A stretch of DNA of 64,000 bases from Rudanella paleaurantiibacter (lineage in GTDB: Bacteria; Bacteroidota; Bacteroidia; Cytophagales; Spirosomataceae), in assembly GCF_009184635.1 (NCBI RefSeq), contig NZ_WELI01000011.1, positions 183,170 to 247,169 on the forward strand, read 5' to 3'. The translations under genes were made by a program, and so were the position numbers. Below, one piece after another: positions 1-9,232 of the stretch (positions are counted from its first letter, which is position 1; each line of letters starts with the position of its first letter). The notes below the pieces were generated by a model that did no database searches, was not told where the DNA came from, and saw only the letters and a list, made by a program, of their open reading frames with translations.

Positions 1-644
1 GGATCACCATTGGCATTAACGTACGGGGTCGCGACGTGGAGAGTCTGGTGGGCGAAATGAAAACCGTGCTCGAAAAGCAGGTGCCTCTGCCGGCCGGGTA
101 CAGCTATACGTTTGGCGGGCAGTTCGAAAATCTGGTCAAAGCCAAAGAAAGGCTGGGCGTTGCCGTCCCGCTTGCCCTGGTGCTCATTGGCTTACTCCTC
201 TATTTTACGTTTGGCTCGGCCCAGCAGGCTCTGCTTATTTTTTCGGCCATCCCGCTGTCGGCCATTGGTGGGGTAGTGGCCCTCTGGTTGCGCGGTATGC
301 CGTTTAGCATATCGGCCGGGGTGGGCTTTATTGCCCTGTTCGGGATAGCCGTGCTGAACGGAATCGTGCTGATTAGCTACTTCAATGAGTTGCAAAAAGA
401 AGGCGTGGCCGATGCGCTCAAACGGGTCAGGCAGGGAACGGCCGTGCGGTTTCGGCCCGTAGTCATGACGGCTGCTGTGGCCTCGATGGGCTTTTTGCCC
501 ATGGCCCTGTCGACCTCGGCTGGGGCTGAGGTGCAAAAGCCGCTGGCTACCGTTGTAATTGGCGGGCTGGTGTCGGCTACGCTGCTCACGTTGGTGGTGT
601 TGCCGGTATTGTATAGTCTGTCTGCTCACAAAACAAAATCGTAA
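1..644 (+). CDS. Heavy-metal efflux RND pump, CusA/CzcA type (3' part only)
   Basis: C-terminal end of an inner-membrane RND transporter that exports metal cations such as Cu+/Ag+ or Zn/Co by proton antiport. The reading frame is open from base 3 and has no start in the window, so the visible GTG at 36 is internal. About 213 of roughly 1040 residues are present. After a periplasmic piece (QVPLPAGYSYTFGGQFENL) come four to five hydrophobic helices, including the family-typical segment with FIALFGIAVLNGIVLISY and the RFRPVVMTA motif. The gene for the periplasmic adaptor starts 3 bases after the stop, so the two form an operon. Metal specificity cannot be read because the substrate-binding part is missing. 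Confidence 0.9.
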   Translation, partial: ITIGINVRGRDVESLVGEMKTVLEKQVPLPAGYSYTFGGQFENLVKAKERLGVAVPLALVLIGLLLYFTFGSAQQALLIFSAIPLSAIGGVVALWLRGMPFSISAGVGFIALFGIAVLNGIVLISYFNELQKEGVADALKRVRQGTAVRFRPVVMTAAVASMGFLPMALSTSAGAEVQKPLATVVIGGLVSATLLTLVVLPVLYSLSAHKTKS

Positions 645-647
645 TCC

Positions 648-1811
648 ATGAAAACATCACTCATCTATAAAGCAGTGCTTATTAGCCTGTCGGGTACCTT
701 GTTCGCCTGTTCGGGGAAAGAAGCCGATACCCCGACCCAAACACCGGAGCAGACCCAAATCCGGTCGGTGACCATTACGGAAGCGCAATTCCGGGAAACG
801 GGGATAGAGCTGGGCCCACCGGATACCCTAACCCTCGGCGACATGATTCAGGCAACGGGTAAAGTAGAGGCTCCGCCCGACCACTGGGCCACGGTTCACG
901 CGCCCATGGGCGGGTATGTGCGGGCCACCCGATTGGTTGAGGGCGATTTTGTGCGTAAAGGTCAGGTGTTGGCCGTGCTCGAACACCCCGATTATGTAAA
1001 GCTGCAACAGGAATACTTACAGGCCCTTACCCGTAGTCGGTTTGAACAGCAGGAGCTGGATCGCCAAACTGAGCTGGCTCGTGAGGAGGTGGGGGCACGG
1101 CGCAAGTTGCAGGAGTCATCGGCCGCCTACGAAACTACCCGCGCCCTGCTGGCGTCATTGGAGGCTCAACTGGCTCAGCTTCATTTGCCACTGGCCTCGC
1201 TGCGCCGGGGAACCATTAGCCGCACGATTACGCTTCTGGCACCTATTAGCGGGTATGTCGACAAGGTTAATCTGCGGCTTGGGCAATACGTGGGGCCTAC
1301 TGATGGGCTGGTCGAGATTGTGAACAAAGACCACCTGTACCTTGAATTACGGGTGTTTGAGAGTGATATTCGGAAAGTGCGCGAAGGGCAGCGCGTGGTG
1401 TTTTCGGTGGCTCAGCAGCAAACCGGCCCGTTAGAAGCTGTGGTGTACCGGGTTGGGCAGTCGTTCGACGATCAGACCCGAACGGTGCTGGTTCATGCCA
1501 ACCTGAAAGCCCGCGATTATAGCCGATTGTTTGCTGGCTCGTACGTGCGGGCTACCATTCAGGCCAATCCCCGACAGGTGGTGGCCCTGCCCGAAGATGC
1601 CGTTGTTCGGGAGGGTAATCGGGCTTATGTGTACGTTCAGCAGCCAGCTCAAGCCAGCGGTGAACAGGTTTTTACCCTCGTTCCGATTCAGACCGGGGTG
1701 ACGCAGAATCACCGGATCGAGGTAATTCTGTCAAAAGAGATAAACCGGGCAGCCATTGTTCGGCAGGGTGCTTACTTTATCAGCGCCGAACGGGCCAAAA
1801 TGGCTGGTTAA
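648..1811 (+). CDS. Efflux RND periplasmic adaptor subunit (CusB/CzcB-like lipoprotein)
   Basis: Membrane-fusion protein linking the CusA-type pump to an outer-membrane channel. The N-terminus is a lipoprotein signal with lipobox LFAC (Cys at about residue 21). There follow a barrel-sandwich half (VHAPMGGYVRATRLVEGDFV), an alpha-hairpin (about residues 115-185, rich in Q/E/L/R), the second lipoyl half (ITLLAPISGYVDKVNLRLGQ) and a beta-barrel. At 387 residues it has normal length for the family. The order pump then adaptor, 3 bases apart, is the reverse of Proteobacterial cusBA but common in Bacteroidota. No metal-binding His/Met tail is obvious. Confidence 0.88.
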   Translation: MKTSLIYKAVLISLSGTLFACSGKEADTPTQTPEQTQIRSVTITEAQFRETGIELGPPDTLTLGDMIQATGKVEAPPDHWATVHAPMGGYVRATRLVEGDFVRKGQVLAVLEHPDYVKLQQEYLQALTRSRFEQQELDRQTELAREEVGARRKLQESSAAYETTRALLASLEAQLAQLHLPLASLRRGTISRTITLLAPISGYVDKVNLRLGQYVGPTDGLVEIVNKDHLYLELRVFESDIRKVREGQRVVFSVAQQQTGPLEAVVYRVGQSFDDQTRTVLVHANLKARDYSRLFAGSYVRATIQANPRQVVALPEDAVVREGNRAYVYVQQPAQASGEQVFTLVPIQTGVTQNHRIEVILSKEINRAAIVRQGAYFISAERAKMAG

Positions 1812-1828
1812 GGAGGGTATGGGGAATA

Positions 1829-1918
1829 GGCACGCGGATGACACGGATTAAATCCATTTTCGCGGATTATTCTGGCTGATCCGGTGTACATCTGCCCAAT
1901 TCGCGTCATCCGCGTGCT
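1829..1918. repeat. Imperfect inverted repeat, GCGGATGAC type
   Basis: The arms CACGCGGATGAC (1831-1842) and GTCATCCGCGTG (1905-1916) are perfect complements, and flanking AATAG/CTATT bases extend the match with one-base offsets. The roughly 60-base interior carries a further CGCGGATTA copy. It follows the adaptor stop, so it may act as a 3' hairpin of the efflux operon, or be a dispersed palindromic repeat. There is no T-run. Confidence 0.5.
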
Positions 1919-1959
1919 ATTGCAACCGATTGGTTAATTCACAAGAATTGGACATCTAG

Positions 1960-1967
1960 TACCTTTG
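1960..1967 (+). promoter_or_regulatory. Candidate Bacteroidota -7 box
   Basis: TACCTTTG fits the Bacteroidota TAnnTTTG consensus and lies 28 bases before the ATG at 1996. No well-spaced -33 TTG box was found, so this is a weak call. Confidence 0.3.
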
Positions 1968-1995
1968 ATTTTCGCTCGTTATATAACCACACACG

Positions 1996-2502
1996 ATGAA
2001 CGTATACCGGCTTTTGTTTTTGGTCATGTTCTATATCGGGAGCATGGCCAACCTACAGGCGCAAACTAAGCCAGCCGCCGTGCTCGATACAACAGCCTTC
2101 GTCAAATCGACACACACCCTAATCTGGCATAATTTTGGGAAGCTATCAAGGCCCATTATGAGTAAAATGTATGATAGTCCACGTGGTTTTGAGGGTTTAG
2201 TTTTTATACGATTTGATGTCAACGGCGTAGGGCAAGCGGAAAACAATCGTCTATCTCGTGCTATTAATCCACAGTTTGAGGCTGCCTTGGAAAAGGCCAT
2301 CACCGAAAGCTTTAGCCAGTTACAGAGGCATTCTGTTGCCGTACTTCATGGGTGTTATTTATTGCCATTATTTGTGTCGATCAGTCGCAGTAAGCCCATA
2401 TATGAACCCGAGTCACAATCCGAATTCAATGTACTCTACAACCGAGAACTGTTCGTCAACTGCATCTTATTTCCGTCAAACACGGTAGCCTACGCTCGTT
2501 AA
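1996..2502 (+). CDS. Exported hypothetical protein with faint TonB-C-like segment
   Basis: A 168-residue protein. A signal peptide is clear (MNVYRLLFLVMFYIGSMANLQAQ, cleavage expected after AQA/Q near residue 23). The middle (FIRFDVNGVGQAENNRLSRA, then INPQFEAALEKAI) has the spacing of the TonB C-terminal domain (hydrophobic strand, xVDxxGxV, then a helix), but this resemblance is weak and by eye. It may act in the periplasm. It ends 24 bases before the next gene on the same strand, so they may be co-transcribed. No specific function is assigned. Confidence 0.65.
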   Translation: MNVYRLLFLVMFYIGSMANLQAQTKPAAVLDTTAFVKSTHTLIWHNFGKLSRPIMSKMYDSPRGFEGLVFIRFDVNGVGQAENNRLSRAINPQFEAALEKAITESFSQLQRHSVAVLHGCYLLPLFVSISRSKPIYEPESQSEFNVLYNRELFVNCILFPSNTVAYAR

Positions 2503-2526
2503 CTGGCCGCTAATTTTCCCTAAACA

Positions 2527-3471
2527 ATGAATCCCGAATCGCCAACCGAACCCATTGAACTGTATCGTTACCTGCGAACGCTGGTCGAAGCCGCTCAGTC
2601 AGACAGTGACCCGACACCCAAATTTGCCCTGGTCGAAGCATATTGGCATATCGGTCGTATTGTGGTAGAAATTGAACAGCAAGGCCAACACCGCGCCGAC
2701 TACGGTATTCATCTGATTGAAGCCCTCTCCGATCAGCTTACACAGGCTTTTGGTAAAGGGTACGGTATGTCGAATATGTGGCGGTTCAAGCAGTTTTTTT
2801 TGGCATTCCCAATTCTCGCCACAAATGGGCGAGAATTTATAAACCTTCGAAATCATCTGCGCACTGAGCTAACGTGGTCACACTACCGCGTGCTCATGAG
2901 TCTCGAAAATGTGCAGGAACGCGATTTTTACATCACACAAGCCGCCGACGAGCGATGGACCGTCCGATTCATGCAACGCATGATTCGGTCACGGTACTAC
3001 TACCATGTCGGGCTGGAAGACAACGAGCTGCTGCCCAGCAAAACGAACCGGCGCGATGCACCCAACGGACCATTGGTCGGCTCCTCCCCTACCCCCTCAG
3101 TTGTGGGCGGTACGAAGCGGAGTCGGTTGGCGGCCGTCAAAAAAATTCTGCTGAAACGGTATGTGGGGTTTGCCTTTGTAGGGCAACGGCAGTACGTAAG
3201 TGTTCGGGGGAAAGACTACTGGGTAGAGCTTGTCTTTTTTCATATCGTACTGGGCCGGTTTGTATTGGTGCAACTTAGCACGCACAGCCCGGCAGCGCTC
3301 GCCGAGTTCCGGCTCATTCTGGATAGCTACGCCCAAAAACAGCCACCCACCATCCCTACCCTACCGGTTGGTTTGCTGGTGGATGAAGCTGGGCGGGTAA
3401 AATACGCAACCACAAGCGGAGAGGTACGGCTGGGTCAGGATGAAGAGGCCGTGTTGCCACTATCATTTTAA
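2527..3471 (+). CDS. DUF1016/YhcG-family protein with degraded PD-(D/E)XK centre
   Basis: Residues 10-160 match the DUF1016 N-terminal domain (EAYWHIGRIVVEIEQQG, FGKGYGMSNMWRFKQFF, TELTWSHYRVLMSL). Residues 205-275 match the C-terminal PD-(D/E)XK nuclease-like domain (VGFAFVGQRQYVSV, DYWVELVFFHIVLGRFVLVQ). In typical members the core reads YIDLLFYH and VVIELKTG. Here the Asp is Glu234 and the ExK pair is Gln249/Ser251, so the metal-binding residues appear lost. Length (314) is slightly short for the family. Possibly a non-catalytic or decaying copy; the family is often linked to mobile or defence loci. Confidence 0.82.
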   Translation: MNPESPTEPIELYRYLRTLVEAAQSDSDPTPKFALVEAYWHIGRIVVEIEQQGQHRADYGIHLIEALSDQLTQAFGKGYGMSNMWRFKQFFLAFPILATNGREFINLRNHLRTELTWSHYRVLMSLENVQERDFYITQAADERWTVRFMQRMIRSRYYYHVGLEDNELLPSKTNRRDAPNGPLVGSSPTPSVVGGTKRSRLAAVKKILLKRYVGFAFVGQRQYVSVRGKDYWVELVFFHIVLGRFVLVQLSTHSPAALAEFRLILDSYAQKQPPTIPTLPVGLLVDEAGRVKYATTSGEVRLGQDEEAVLPLSF

Positions 3472-3599
3472 GATAAAGCCAGAAAATCACGTATTGAGTG
3501 AAGCAACAAAGCCTTTGTGCCCTGTATGATTTCATCGACTTCCAGCAACCTTTGAAAGTTAATAACAGGGGAAGCCGTGTACTATCACAAATCCGACAC

Positions 3600-3959
3600 T
3601 CAAGACTGAGGGTTTTCCCGCATCCATTCTTCGAGCGTTGTTTTTTGAAAGTGTAAGCGTGCTGTTATCGCCAGCGCAATTAAAGGGCCTACTGAAAGGC
3701 CAATGAACAGAAAAGCGATAAAAATGGCGAACAAAATGTAGATGCTCCACCCAAGTTTTCTCAGGTCACTCTCATAAATGTCGTACCCCGACAACTTCAT
3801 GGCACAATAACTCGCATAGGCCAGGGTGGCCCAGGAACAGACGGCAACATAGGCCATGCCGCTTTCACCAATGGCGATAACGAGGCTTAACAGAGCACTA
3901 AAAATGCAAATGATAATAGCGACAACCGACAGGGCTCGGAGGGTTTTAGGTTTAAACAT
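3600..3959 (-). CDS. Small membrane protein of unknown function
   Basis: A 119-residue protein with three to four hydrophobic segments (about residues 10-32, 34-55, 70-90 and 90-100) and a charged C-terminus containing EEWMRENP. It is on the opposite strand to its neighbours, convergent with the DUF1016 gene, and not in an operon. No family is recognised. Composition is coding-like, with the start at an ATG that gives a short basic N-terminus before the first helix. Confidence 0.6.
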   Translation of the reverse strand: MFKPKTLRALSVVAIIICIFSALLSLVIAIGESGMAYVAVCSWATLAYASYCAMKLSGYDIYESDLRKLGWSIYILFAIFIAFLFIGLSVGPLIALAITARLHFQKTTLEEWMRENPQS

Positions 3960-4150
3960 ACAGGTTACGAATCAGTGTAGGGTTTAAGTTGTGATTTGCC
4001 TTAAGTAGAAAGGCAAACCTGAATGTACAGGACATCACGTCATTCTGCAAAAAATTTCATCGTTTAGTAAGGGTTTGTGGTAGCCGCATCGTCTATGAAA
4101 AAAGAAGGATAAAACTTACTTATTCAAAGTCGAGTTCACTCTTCTACGCG

Positions 4151-4810
4151 ATGGGACAAATAAATCCTGAATACACGTCTGACACACCGCCAAAAAGGCT
4201 GCCCGAGAGACACCCGCAAGCGTCTGACGCAACCCATATTGGCGATCCGGAATACTTAATCCGGCGGGCATTCGACAATGACCCGGATGTGGGCATGGCG
4301 ATGCTGTTCCGATACTACTACCAGCCGCTTTGCAGCCACGCAGTCCGGTTCGTATCCTCTAAGGAAATCGCTGAAGACCTGGTGTCCGACATTTTTTTTG
4401 AGATGCACAGCCGCCTGACCTACCAGGCGGTAGCGACCTCTTTCCGCGCTTTTCTGTTTACGGCGGTTCGTAACCGTGCGCTCGACTATATACGCACCGA
4501 ATACAAACAGGCAACTTCGCTAGAGCACGCACAGGGAATGACCGCTGAACAGGCACAACAACCCGACGGCGTGATGCAGTACGAAGAGCTTTACCACTCA
4601 ATTGAAGAGGCCATTAATGGAATGCCCGTAAAACAGCGGACAGTCTACCTGATGCACCGCTTTGAGGGTAAGCGCTACGCCGACATTGCCGTCGAACTTC
4701 AGATGGCCACCAAAACGGTTGAGGTTCACATGTACCGCGCTACCCAGGCAATCCGGGAACTGTTACGCAGCAAATGGCTCATCAGCTTGTTGCTGTGCTG
4801 GCTTAGCTAA
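4151..4810 (+). CDS. ECF-type RNA polymerase sigma-70 factor
   Basis: Region 2 is seen at about residues 50-90 (MLFRYYYQPLCSHAVRF, then EIAEDLVSDIFFEM) and region 4 at about 150-205 (MPVKQRTVYLMHRFEGKRY, then the helix-turn-helix around ATKTVEVHMYRA). Length is 219 residues. There is an unusual hydrophobic C-terminal end (WLISLLLCWLS), which is often seen in Bacteroidota members. The next gene encodes FecR, followed by an STN-domain SusC, so this factor probably responds to a substrate signal passed from SusC through FecR and switches on this locus. Confidence 0.92.
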   Translation: MGQINPEYTSDTPPKRLPERHPQASDATHIGDPEYLIRRAFDNDPDVGMAMLFRYYYQPLCSHAVRFVSSKEIAEDLVSDIFFEMHSRLTYQAVATSFRAFLFTAVRNRALDYIRTEYKQATSLEHAQGMTAEQAQQPDGVMQYEELYHSIEEAINGMPVKQRTVYLMHRFEGKRYADIAVELQMATKTVEVHMYRATQAIRELLRSKWLISLLLCWLS

Positions 4811-4837
4811 CCTCTCCCCTCCCCAACGTTTCGACGC

Positions 4838-5857
4838 ATGAAGACATCCATTTCACCCGAATTACTAGCCAACTATTTCGCTGGCCGGGCAACCGCTATT
4901 CAAAAGCAGTCCATTGATGAATGGGCCCGCGACCCGGCCAACTGGGAACTATTCTATGAGGCTTTGGCCCGATGGGAGAACCAGCAACCTCAATACATAA
5001 CCGACCCCGAAGCAGCTCTTCAGCGGCATCAGGCCCGAATGGCCAAGTTTCGGTCAATAGGTGCGGAAGTGAGCGGTTCAACCGACACGGTACCCGTATT
5101 GCAACTCGCTACTCGTAATCAGTTTACCCGGCTGTGGTGGGTGGCGGCCTCAGTGGTCTTGGTGGCCCTTGCCGGCTGGCTAACCCGCCCACTTTGGCAG
5201 TACAAACAGTTTCAAACGGCCTATGGACAAACCGAGCGAATTACGCTCCCCGACGGCAGCCGGGTAGTGCTCAACGCCAATTCGCGCCTGCGCATCCCAC
5301 GCTTTGGATTCGGAGAGGCCTCGCGCGAGGTGTTGCTCACGGGAGAAGCTTCGTTTGCCGTGACCCATACCCCAACTGACCAACCATTTGTGGTGCATAC
5401 GCCAAGTCGGTTTAGCGTGCTGGTGCTGGGTACCGAATTTACCGTCAACACCCGCCGGCAAGGGGGGCGGGTAGTCCTCAGCAAAGGGCGGGTAAAGCTC
5501 CGCTACGCCGACGGGCAAACGAACCGACAACTGCTCATGACTCCGGGCGACGAAGTTACCCTCGACAAACGGGGACAGGTCCAACGTCAACGCCTGGCCC
5601 AACCCGAAGCCGCGTCGGCCTGGCAACAGAACCGGTACGTATTTACCAACACCACCCTGAGCGAAATCAGTCAGCTTTTTGCCGACAACTACGGGCTTCA
5701 ACTCCAGTTCGACGAGCCCGAACTGGCCAATTGGACCGTTTCCGGCTCGTTTCCGGCATCATCGGCTACCGAGCTACTGGAGGTGCTGATGGAGGCATCC
5801 TCGTTGGCATATACCCGCGAAGAAGACCGCATTCGCATTTATAAACCATCTAATTAA
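4838..5857 (+). CDS. FecR-family anti-sigma / sigma regulator
   Basis: The inner-membrane partner of the preceding sigma factor. The cytoplasmic N-terminus (about residues 1-90, ELLANYFAGRATAIQKQSID) would hold the sigma factor. One membrane helix follows (LWWVAASVVLVALAGWL, about 100-117). The periplasmic FecR domain covers about 125-230 (AYGQTERITLPDGSRVVLNA, then LLTGEASFAV), and a DUF4974-type end covers about 265-335 (YVFTNTTLSEISQLFADNY). It is 27 bases from the sigma gene and 12 bases from susC, consistent with one operon. Confidence 0.93.
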   Translation: MKTSISPELLANYFAGRATAIQKQSIDEWARDPANWELFYEALARWENQQPQYITDPEAALQRHQARMAKFRSIGAEVSGSTDTVPVLQLATRNQFTRLWWVAASVVLVALAGWLTRPLWQYKQFQTAYGQTERITLPDGSRVVLNANSRLRIPRFGFGEASREVLLTGEASFAVTHTPTDQPFVVHTPSRFSVLVLGTEFTVNTRRQGGRVVLSKGRVKLRYADGQTNRQLLMTPGDEVTLDKRGQVQRQRLAQPEAASAWQQNRYVFTNTTLSEISQLFADNYGLQLQFDEPELANWTVSGSFPASSATELLEVLMEASSLAYTREEDRIRIYKPSN

Positions 5858-5869
5858 CTCACCATCAAC

Positions 5870-8800
5870 ATGATAAAACGACTATCAACCGTAGTACTAT
5901 TGGGATTCATAGCGGGTGGCCAACCCGGTACGGCCCAGGTGCTGGCCAAGGCCCCGCAAGCGACTGGCCGGTCGGCATTCCAGGCAGACCGTGAAGCCCG
6001 CCAACAACTGGCGCTGGTTTTGGGGGCTTTAAAAGACCGTTACAAAGTCGACATTTTGTTTTTCGACCGGATGGTTGAGGGGCAAACCGTGTCGAGCGAT
6101 CAGGTTAATTACAACTTGCCTCTGGAAGAAAACCTGAAACGGATACTGAAACCCGCCGGACTGGATTACAAGAAATCGCGTAGTGGAGCCTACGTGATTA
6201 TTGGTCGGCGGGCAAGCGCCAAAGAAACATCACAATTGAATCCATCGGGTTCAGGCTTGCCCGAATCCCCCCTAACGACTCCGGCGCAGGCCGAACCCGT
6301 TGGCGAAACGCCCCGCCCTACCCTTGCCCGGACCGAAGCGGCCGAGCGCCCACTAACCGGTACAGTCGTGGATGAAAAAGGCGAATCGTTACCGGGCGTA
6401 AGCGTCACAGTAAAAGGAACACAGCGCGGCACCACAACCGATGCGAAAGGGCTTTACCGGCTAAGCATCCCCGAAACAGGCGAGACTGTACTCGTTTTCA
6501 GCTATGTCGGCTACGTGACGCAGGAGCGAGTCGTAGGCAATCAGTCGACGGTGGATATTACGATGCAGGCCGACACACGGGCGCTTGAAGAAGTGGTGGT
6601 AGTGGGCTACGGAACCCAGAAGAAAAGCGACCTGACAGGCTCGGTGGTGGCCATCGGTAAAGAGCGCCTGACCCAACTGCCCAATACCAATATTGCGCAG
6701 GCGTTGCAAGGCTCCATTCCGGGTTTGCAGATCAATAACAACGATGGCGGAGCTGAACAGAATGATGTTTCGATTATTGTGCGCGGTCGCAGTTCGATCA
6801 GCGCCAGCAACGCGCCCCTGATTATTCTCGACGGGGTACCGTACACGGGTGGCATTTCAGACATAAACCCGACCGACATTGCGTCGATTGATGTGTTAAA
6901 GGACGCGTCGGCAGCAGCGATTTACGGTTCACGGGGCTCAAACGGGGTTATTATCGTAACCACCAAGCAGGGAAGTAAAGGAAAACTTTCAATCAATTAC
7001 GACGGATTTTACGGCACCCAAACTATTGCCAATCGGCCCGATCTGCTGACGGGTGCCGAATTTTACGCCTTCAAAAAAGGGCGGGCCAATGCGCCCAACA
7101 CCTCCATGACGCCATCGGAAGAGGCCGTTTTTCAGTCGGGGCAGTTTGCTGACTGGTACGCTCTGGCAACGCGCCCCGGCTGGCGGTCGCAACACAGCCT
7201 CGCGGTGTCGGGTGGCAATGATAAAGCAACGTTTTATATCGGAGGCACCTACCTCAACGTGGGCGGTATTGCTAAAAACGACGATTATCGGCGCTACACC
7301 CTTCGGCCCAACTTCGATGTGCGGGTAACGCCCTGGCTTACGTTTTCGTCGAACTCCCAATTATCATTTCAGGACCGGAGCGGCTTACCCGCTGACTTTT
7401 CGGGGCAGCAGGGAGCTAATTTCATGAACCCGCTGACCACCCCGTTTAACCCCGACGGAACATTAACGGTCTATGCCTGGCCGGAGTACAACCTGGCGGC
7501 TAATCCGCTGGCCCCTACGCTCGCTCGCAACATCAACAATGTGTACCGGATTTTTACGACCAACTCGCTCAAAGTCGATTTGCCCTTTGTGCCGGGCCTC
7601 TCATACAAAATCAATACGGGTGTTGAATTCCAGACCGATGTACGCCGGACGTACTACGGGCGCAACACCCGCACCGGCTTCGAGAACAAGGGGCAGGCCA
7701 CGAATTTCAACGGACAACAACGCAACTTCACGGTTGAGAATATCCTCACGTATAGCCGCACGTTTGGCAACCATAGCGTCAACCTGACGGGATTGTATAG
7801 CAGCCAAAGTGCTGACGAAGAGCAGCAGCAAGTGGTGGGCGTTGGCTTTCCAAACGATGTGCTGACCAATTTCCAGATGAACACAGCCACGTTGCTGACG
7901 CCCACATCGTCGTACAGCAAACAGAATCTGGAGTCGCAAATGCTGCGGTTGAATTACAGCTACGATGGCCGGTATCTGCTCACCCTCACGGCCCGGCGCG
8001 ATGGGTATTCAGGCTTCGGTGCGGGTCGGAAATACGGAACCTTCCCGTCGGTAGCGGTGGGTTGGAACCTGGCGCGTGAGCCGTTTATGAGCAACGTACC
8101 CTTCCTGACCAACCTCAAATTGCGGGCCTCGTATGGCCTAAACGGTAATCAGGCCGTATCGCCCTATCAGGCATTGGCTACGCTGGCCACGCGCTCGTAC
8201 ATCACCACGAGTGGGGCCGTGCTGCCGGGTTATGTACCCTCGCGGCTGGCGAACGAAGAACTGGGCTGGGAATCAACGCGCTCGCTTAATCTGGGTCTGG
8301 ATTTTGGGATGCTCGGCAACCGGATTCAGGGCAGCATCGACGTGTACCAGAAAAACACGCAGGACCTGCTCTTAAACCGGATTATCTCATCGGTACAGGG
8401 TTTCAACCGGATTATTCAGAACATAGGAAAAACGGCAAACAAAGGGATAGAACTGGCGGTAACGTCTACCAACCTGAACCGAAATGGCTTCACCTGGACC
8501 ACCAATACCAATGGTTCATACAATATCAACCGGATTGTGGATCTCTACGGCGATGGCCGCGACGATCAGGCTAACGGCTGGTTTATTGGCAAGCCGGTTC
8601 GTACAATTTTCGATCTGCAATACGACGGCATTTTCCGGTCGCCGGACGAGGTAGCCGCTTCGCCCCAGAAAACGGCCCTGCCCGGCTATGTACGCATCAA
8701 AGACGCCAATAACGATGGTAAAATTGATGCAGCCGACCGGACGTTTCAGGGGAATCAGGACCCGCTTTATCTGTACGGTCTGACCAACACGTTCAGCTAC

Positions 8801-9211
8801 AAAGGATTTTCCCTGATGGTGTTTGTACAGGGAGTCGCATCGATTGTGAAGGAGAATCCACTCGTGCAGGATGCCGTGTTTATCGACGTTCGGCGGAACA
8901 CAACCCGCAAGGATTGGTGGACGCCCCAAAACCCCAATGCAGGCCACTGGGCCAACGACGCCAACGCCAACCTGCTGAACATCAACATCTACGAAGATGC
9001 CAGTTTTGCGCGCCTGAAAGACATTTCGCTGGCGTATCAGCTACCGGCAACGCTGGTTCGGCGCTTGAAAATGAACAACCTCAGGTTCTACGTGTCGGGG
9101 CGTAATCTGGCCACTTTCACCCGGTACGAGGGGCTCGATCCCGAAATTTCAAACCAGCTGGACATCCCGCTTCAGCGCGAAATTCTGTTTGGAATCAACC
9201 TCAGCTTATAA
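5870..9211 (+). CDS. SusC/RagA-type TonB-dependent outer-membrane transporter with STN domain
   Basis: A 1113-residue importer that, with SusD, takes up oligosaccharides through the outer membrane. Order: signal peptide (to about residue 24); STN domain (about 45-110), which contacts FecR; a Pro-rich linker; CarboxypepD_reg-like domain (about 160-235, GTVVDEKGESLPGVSVTVKG); plug starting at VVVVGYGTQKKSDLTGSV; and the 22-strand barrel ending in ILFGINLSL with a C-terminal aromatic/hydrophobic strand. The STN domain marks it as a signalling transporter, matching the upstream sigma/FecR pair. susD follows after 21 bases. Confidence 0.95.
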   Translation: MIKRLSTVVLLGFIAGGQPGTAQVLAKAPQATGRSAFQADREARQQLALVLGALKDRYKVDILFFDRMVEGQTVSSDQVNYNLPLEENLKRILKPAGLDYKKSRSGAYVIIGRRASAKETSQLNPSGSGLPESPLTTPAQAEPVGETPRPTLARTEAAERPLTGTVVDEKGESLPGVSVTVKGTQRGTTTDAKGLYRLSIPETGETVLVFSYVGYVTQERVVGNQSTVDITMQADTRALEEVVVVGYGTQKKSDLTGSVVAIGKERLTQLPNTNIAQALQGSIPGLQINNNDGGAEQNDVSIIVRGRSSISASNAPLIILDGVPYTGGISDINPTDIASIDVLKDASAAAIYGSRGSNGVIIVTTKQGSKGKLSINYDGFYGTQTIANRPDLLTGAEFYAFKKGRANAPNTSMTPSEEAVFQSGQFADWYALATRPGWRSQHSLAVSGGNDKATFYIGGTYLNVGGIAKNDDYRRYTLRPNFDVRVTPWLTFSSNSQLSFQDRSGLPADFSGQQGANFMNPLTTPFNPDGTLTVYAWPEYNLAANPLAPTLARNINNVYRIFTTNSLKVDLPFVPGLSYKINTGVEFQTDVRRTYYGRNTRTGFENKGQATNFNGQQRNFTVENILTYSRTFGNHSVNLTGLYSSQSADEEQQQVVGVGFPNDVLTNFQMNTATLLTPTSSYSKQNLESQMLRLNYSYDGRYLLTLTARRDGYSGFGAGRKYGTFPSVAVGWNLAREPFMSNVPFLTNLKLRASYGLNGNQAVSPYQALATLATRSYITTSGAVLPGYVPSRLANEELGWESTRSLNLGLDFGMLGNRIQGSIDVYQKNTQDLLLNRIISSVQGFNRIIQNIGKTANKGIELAVTSTNLNRNGFTWTTNTNGSYNINRIVDLYGDGRDDQANGWFIGKPVRTIFDLQYDGIFRSPDEVAASPQKTALPGYVRIKDANNDGKIDAADRTFQGNQDPLYLYGLTNTFSYKGFSLMVFVQGVASIVKENPLVQDAVFIDVRRNTTRKDWWTPQNPNAGHWANDANANLLNINIYEDASFARLKDISLAYQLPATLVRRLKMNNLRFYVSGRNLATFTRYEGLDPEISNQLDIPLQREILFGINLSL

Positions 9212-9232
9212 CCCACTTCACTTGTCAACCCC

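Noticed and set aside
5180..5701. 173-codon open frame on the - strand inside the FecR gene
   Set aside because: It is an antisense shadow of a well-supported FecR protein and has no recognisable family.
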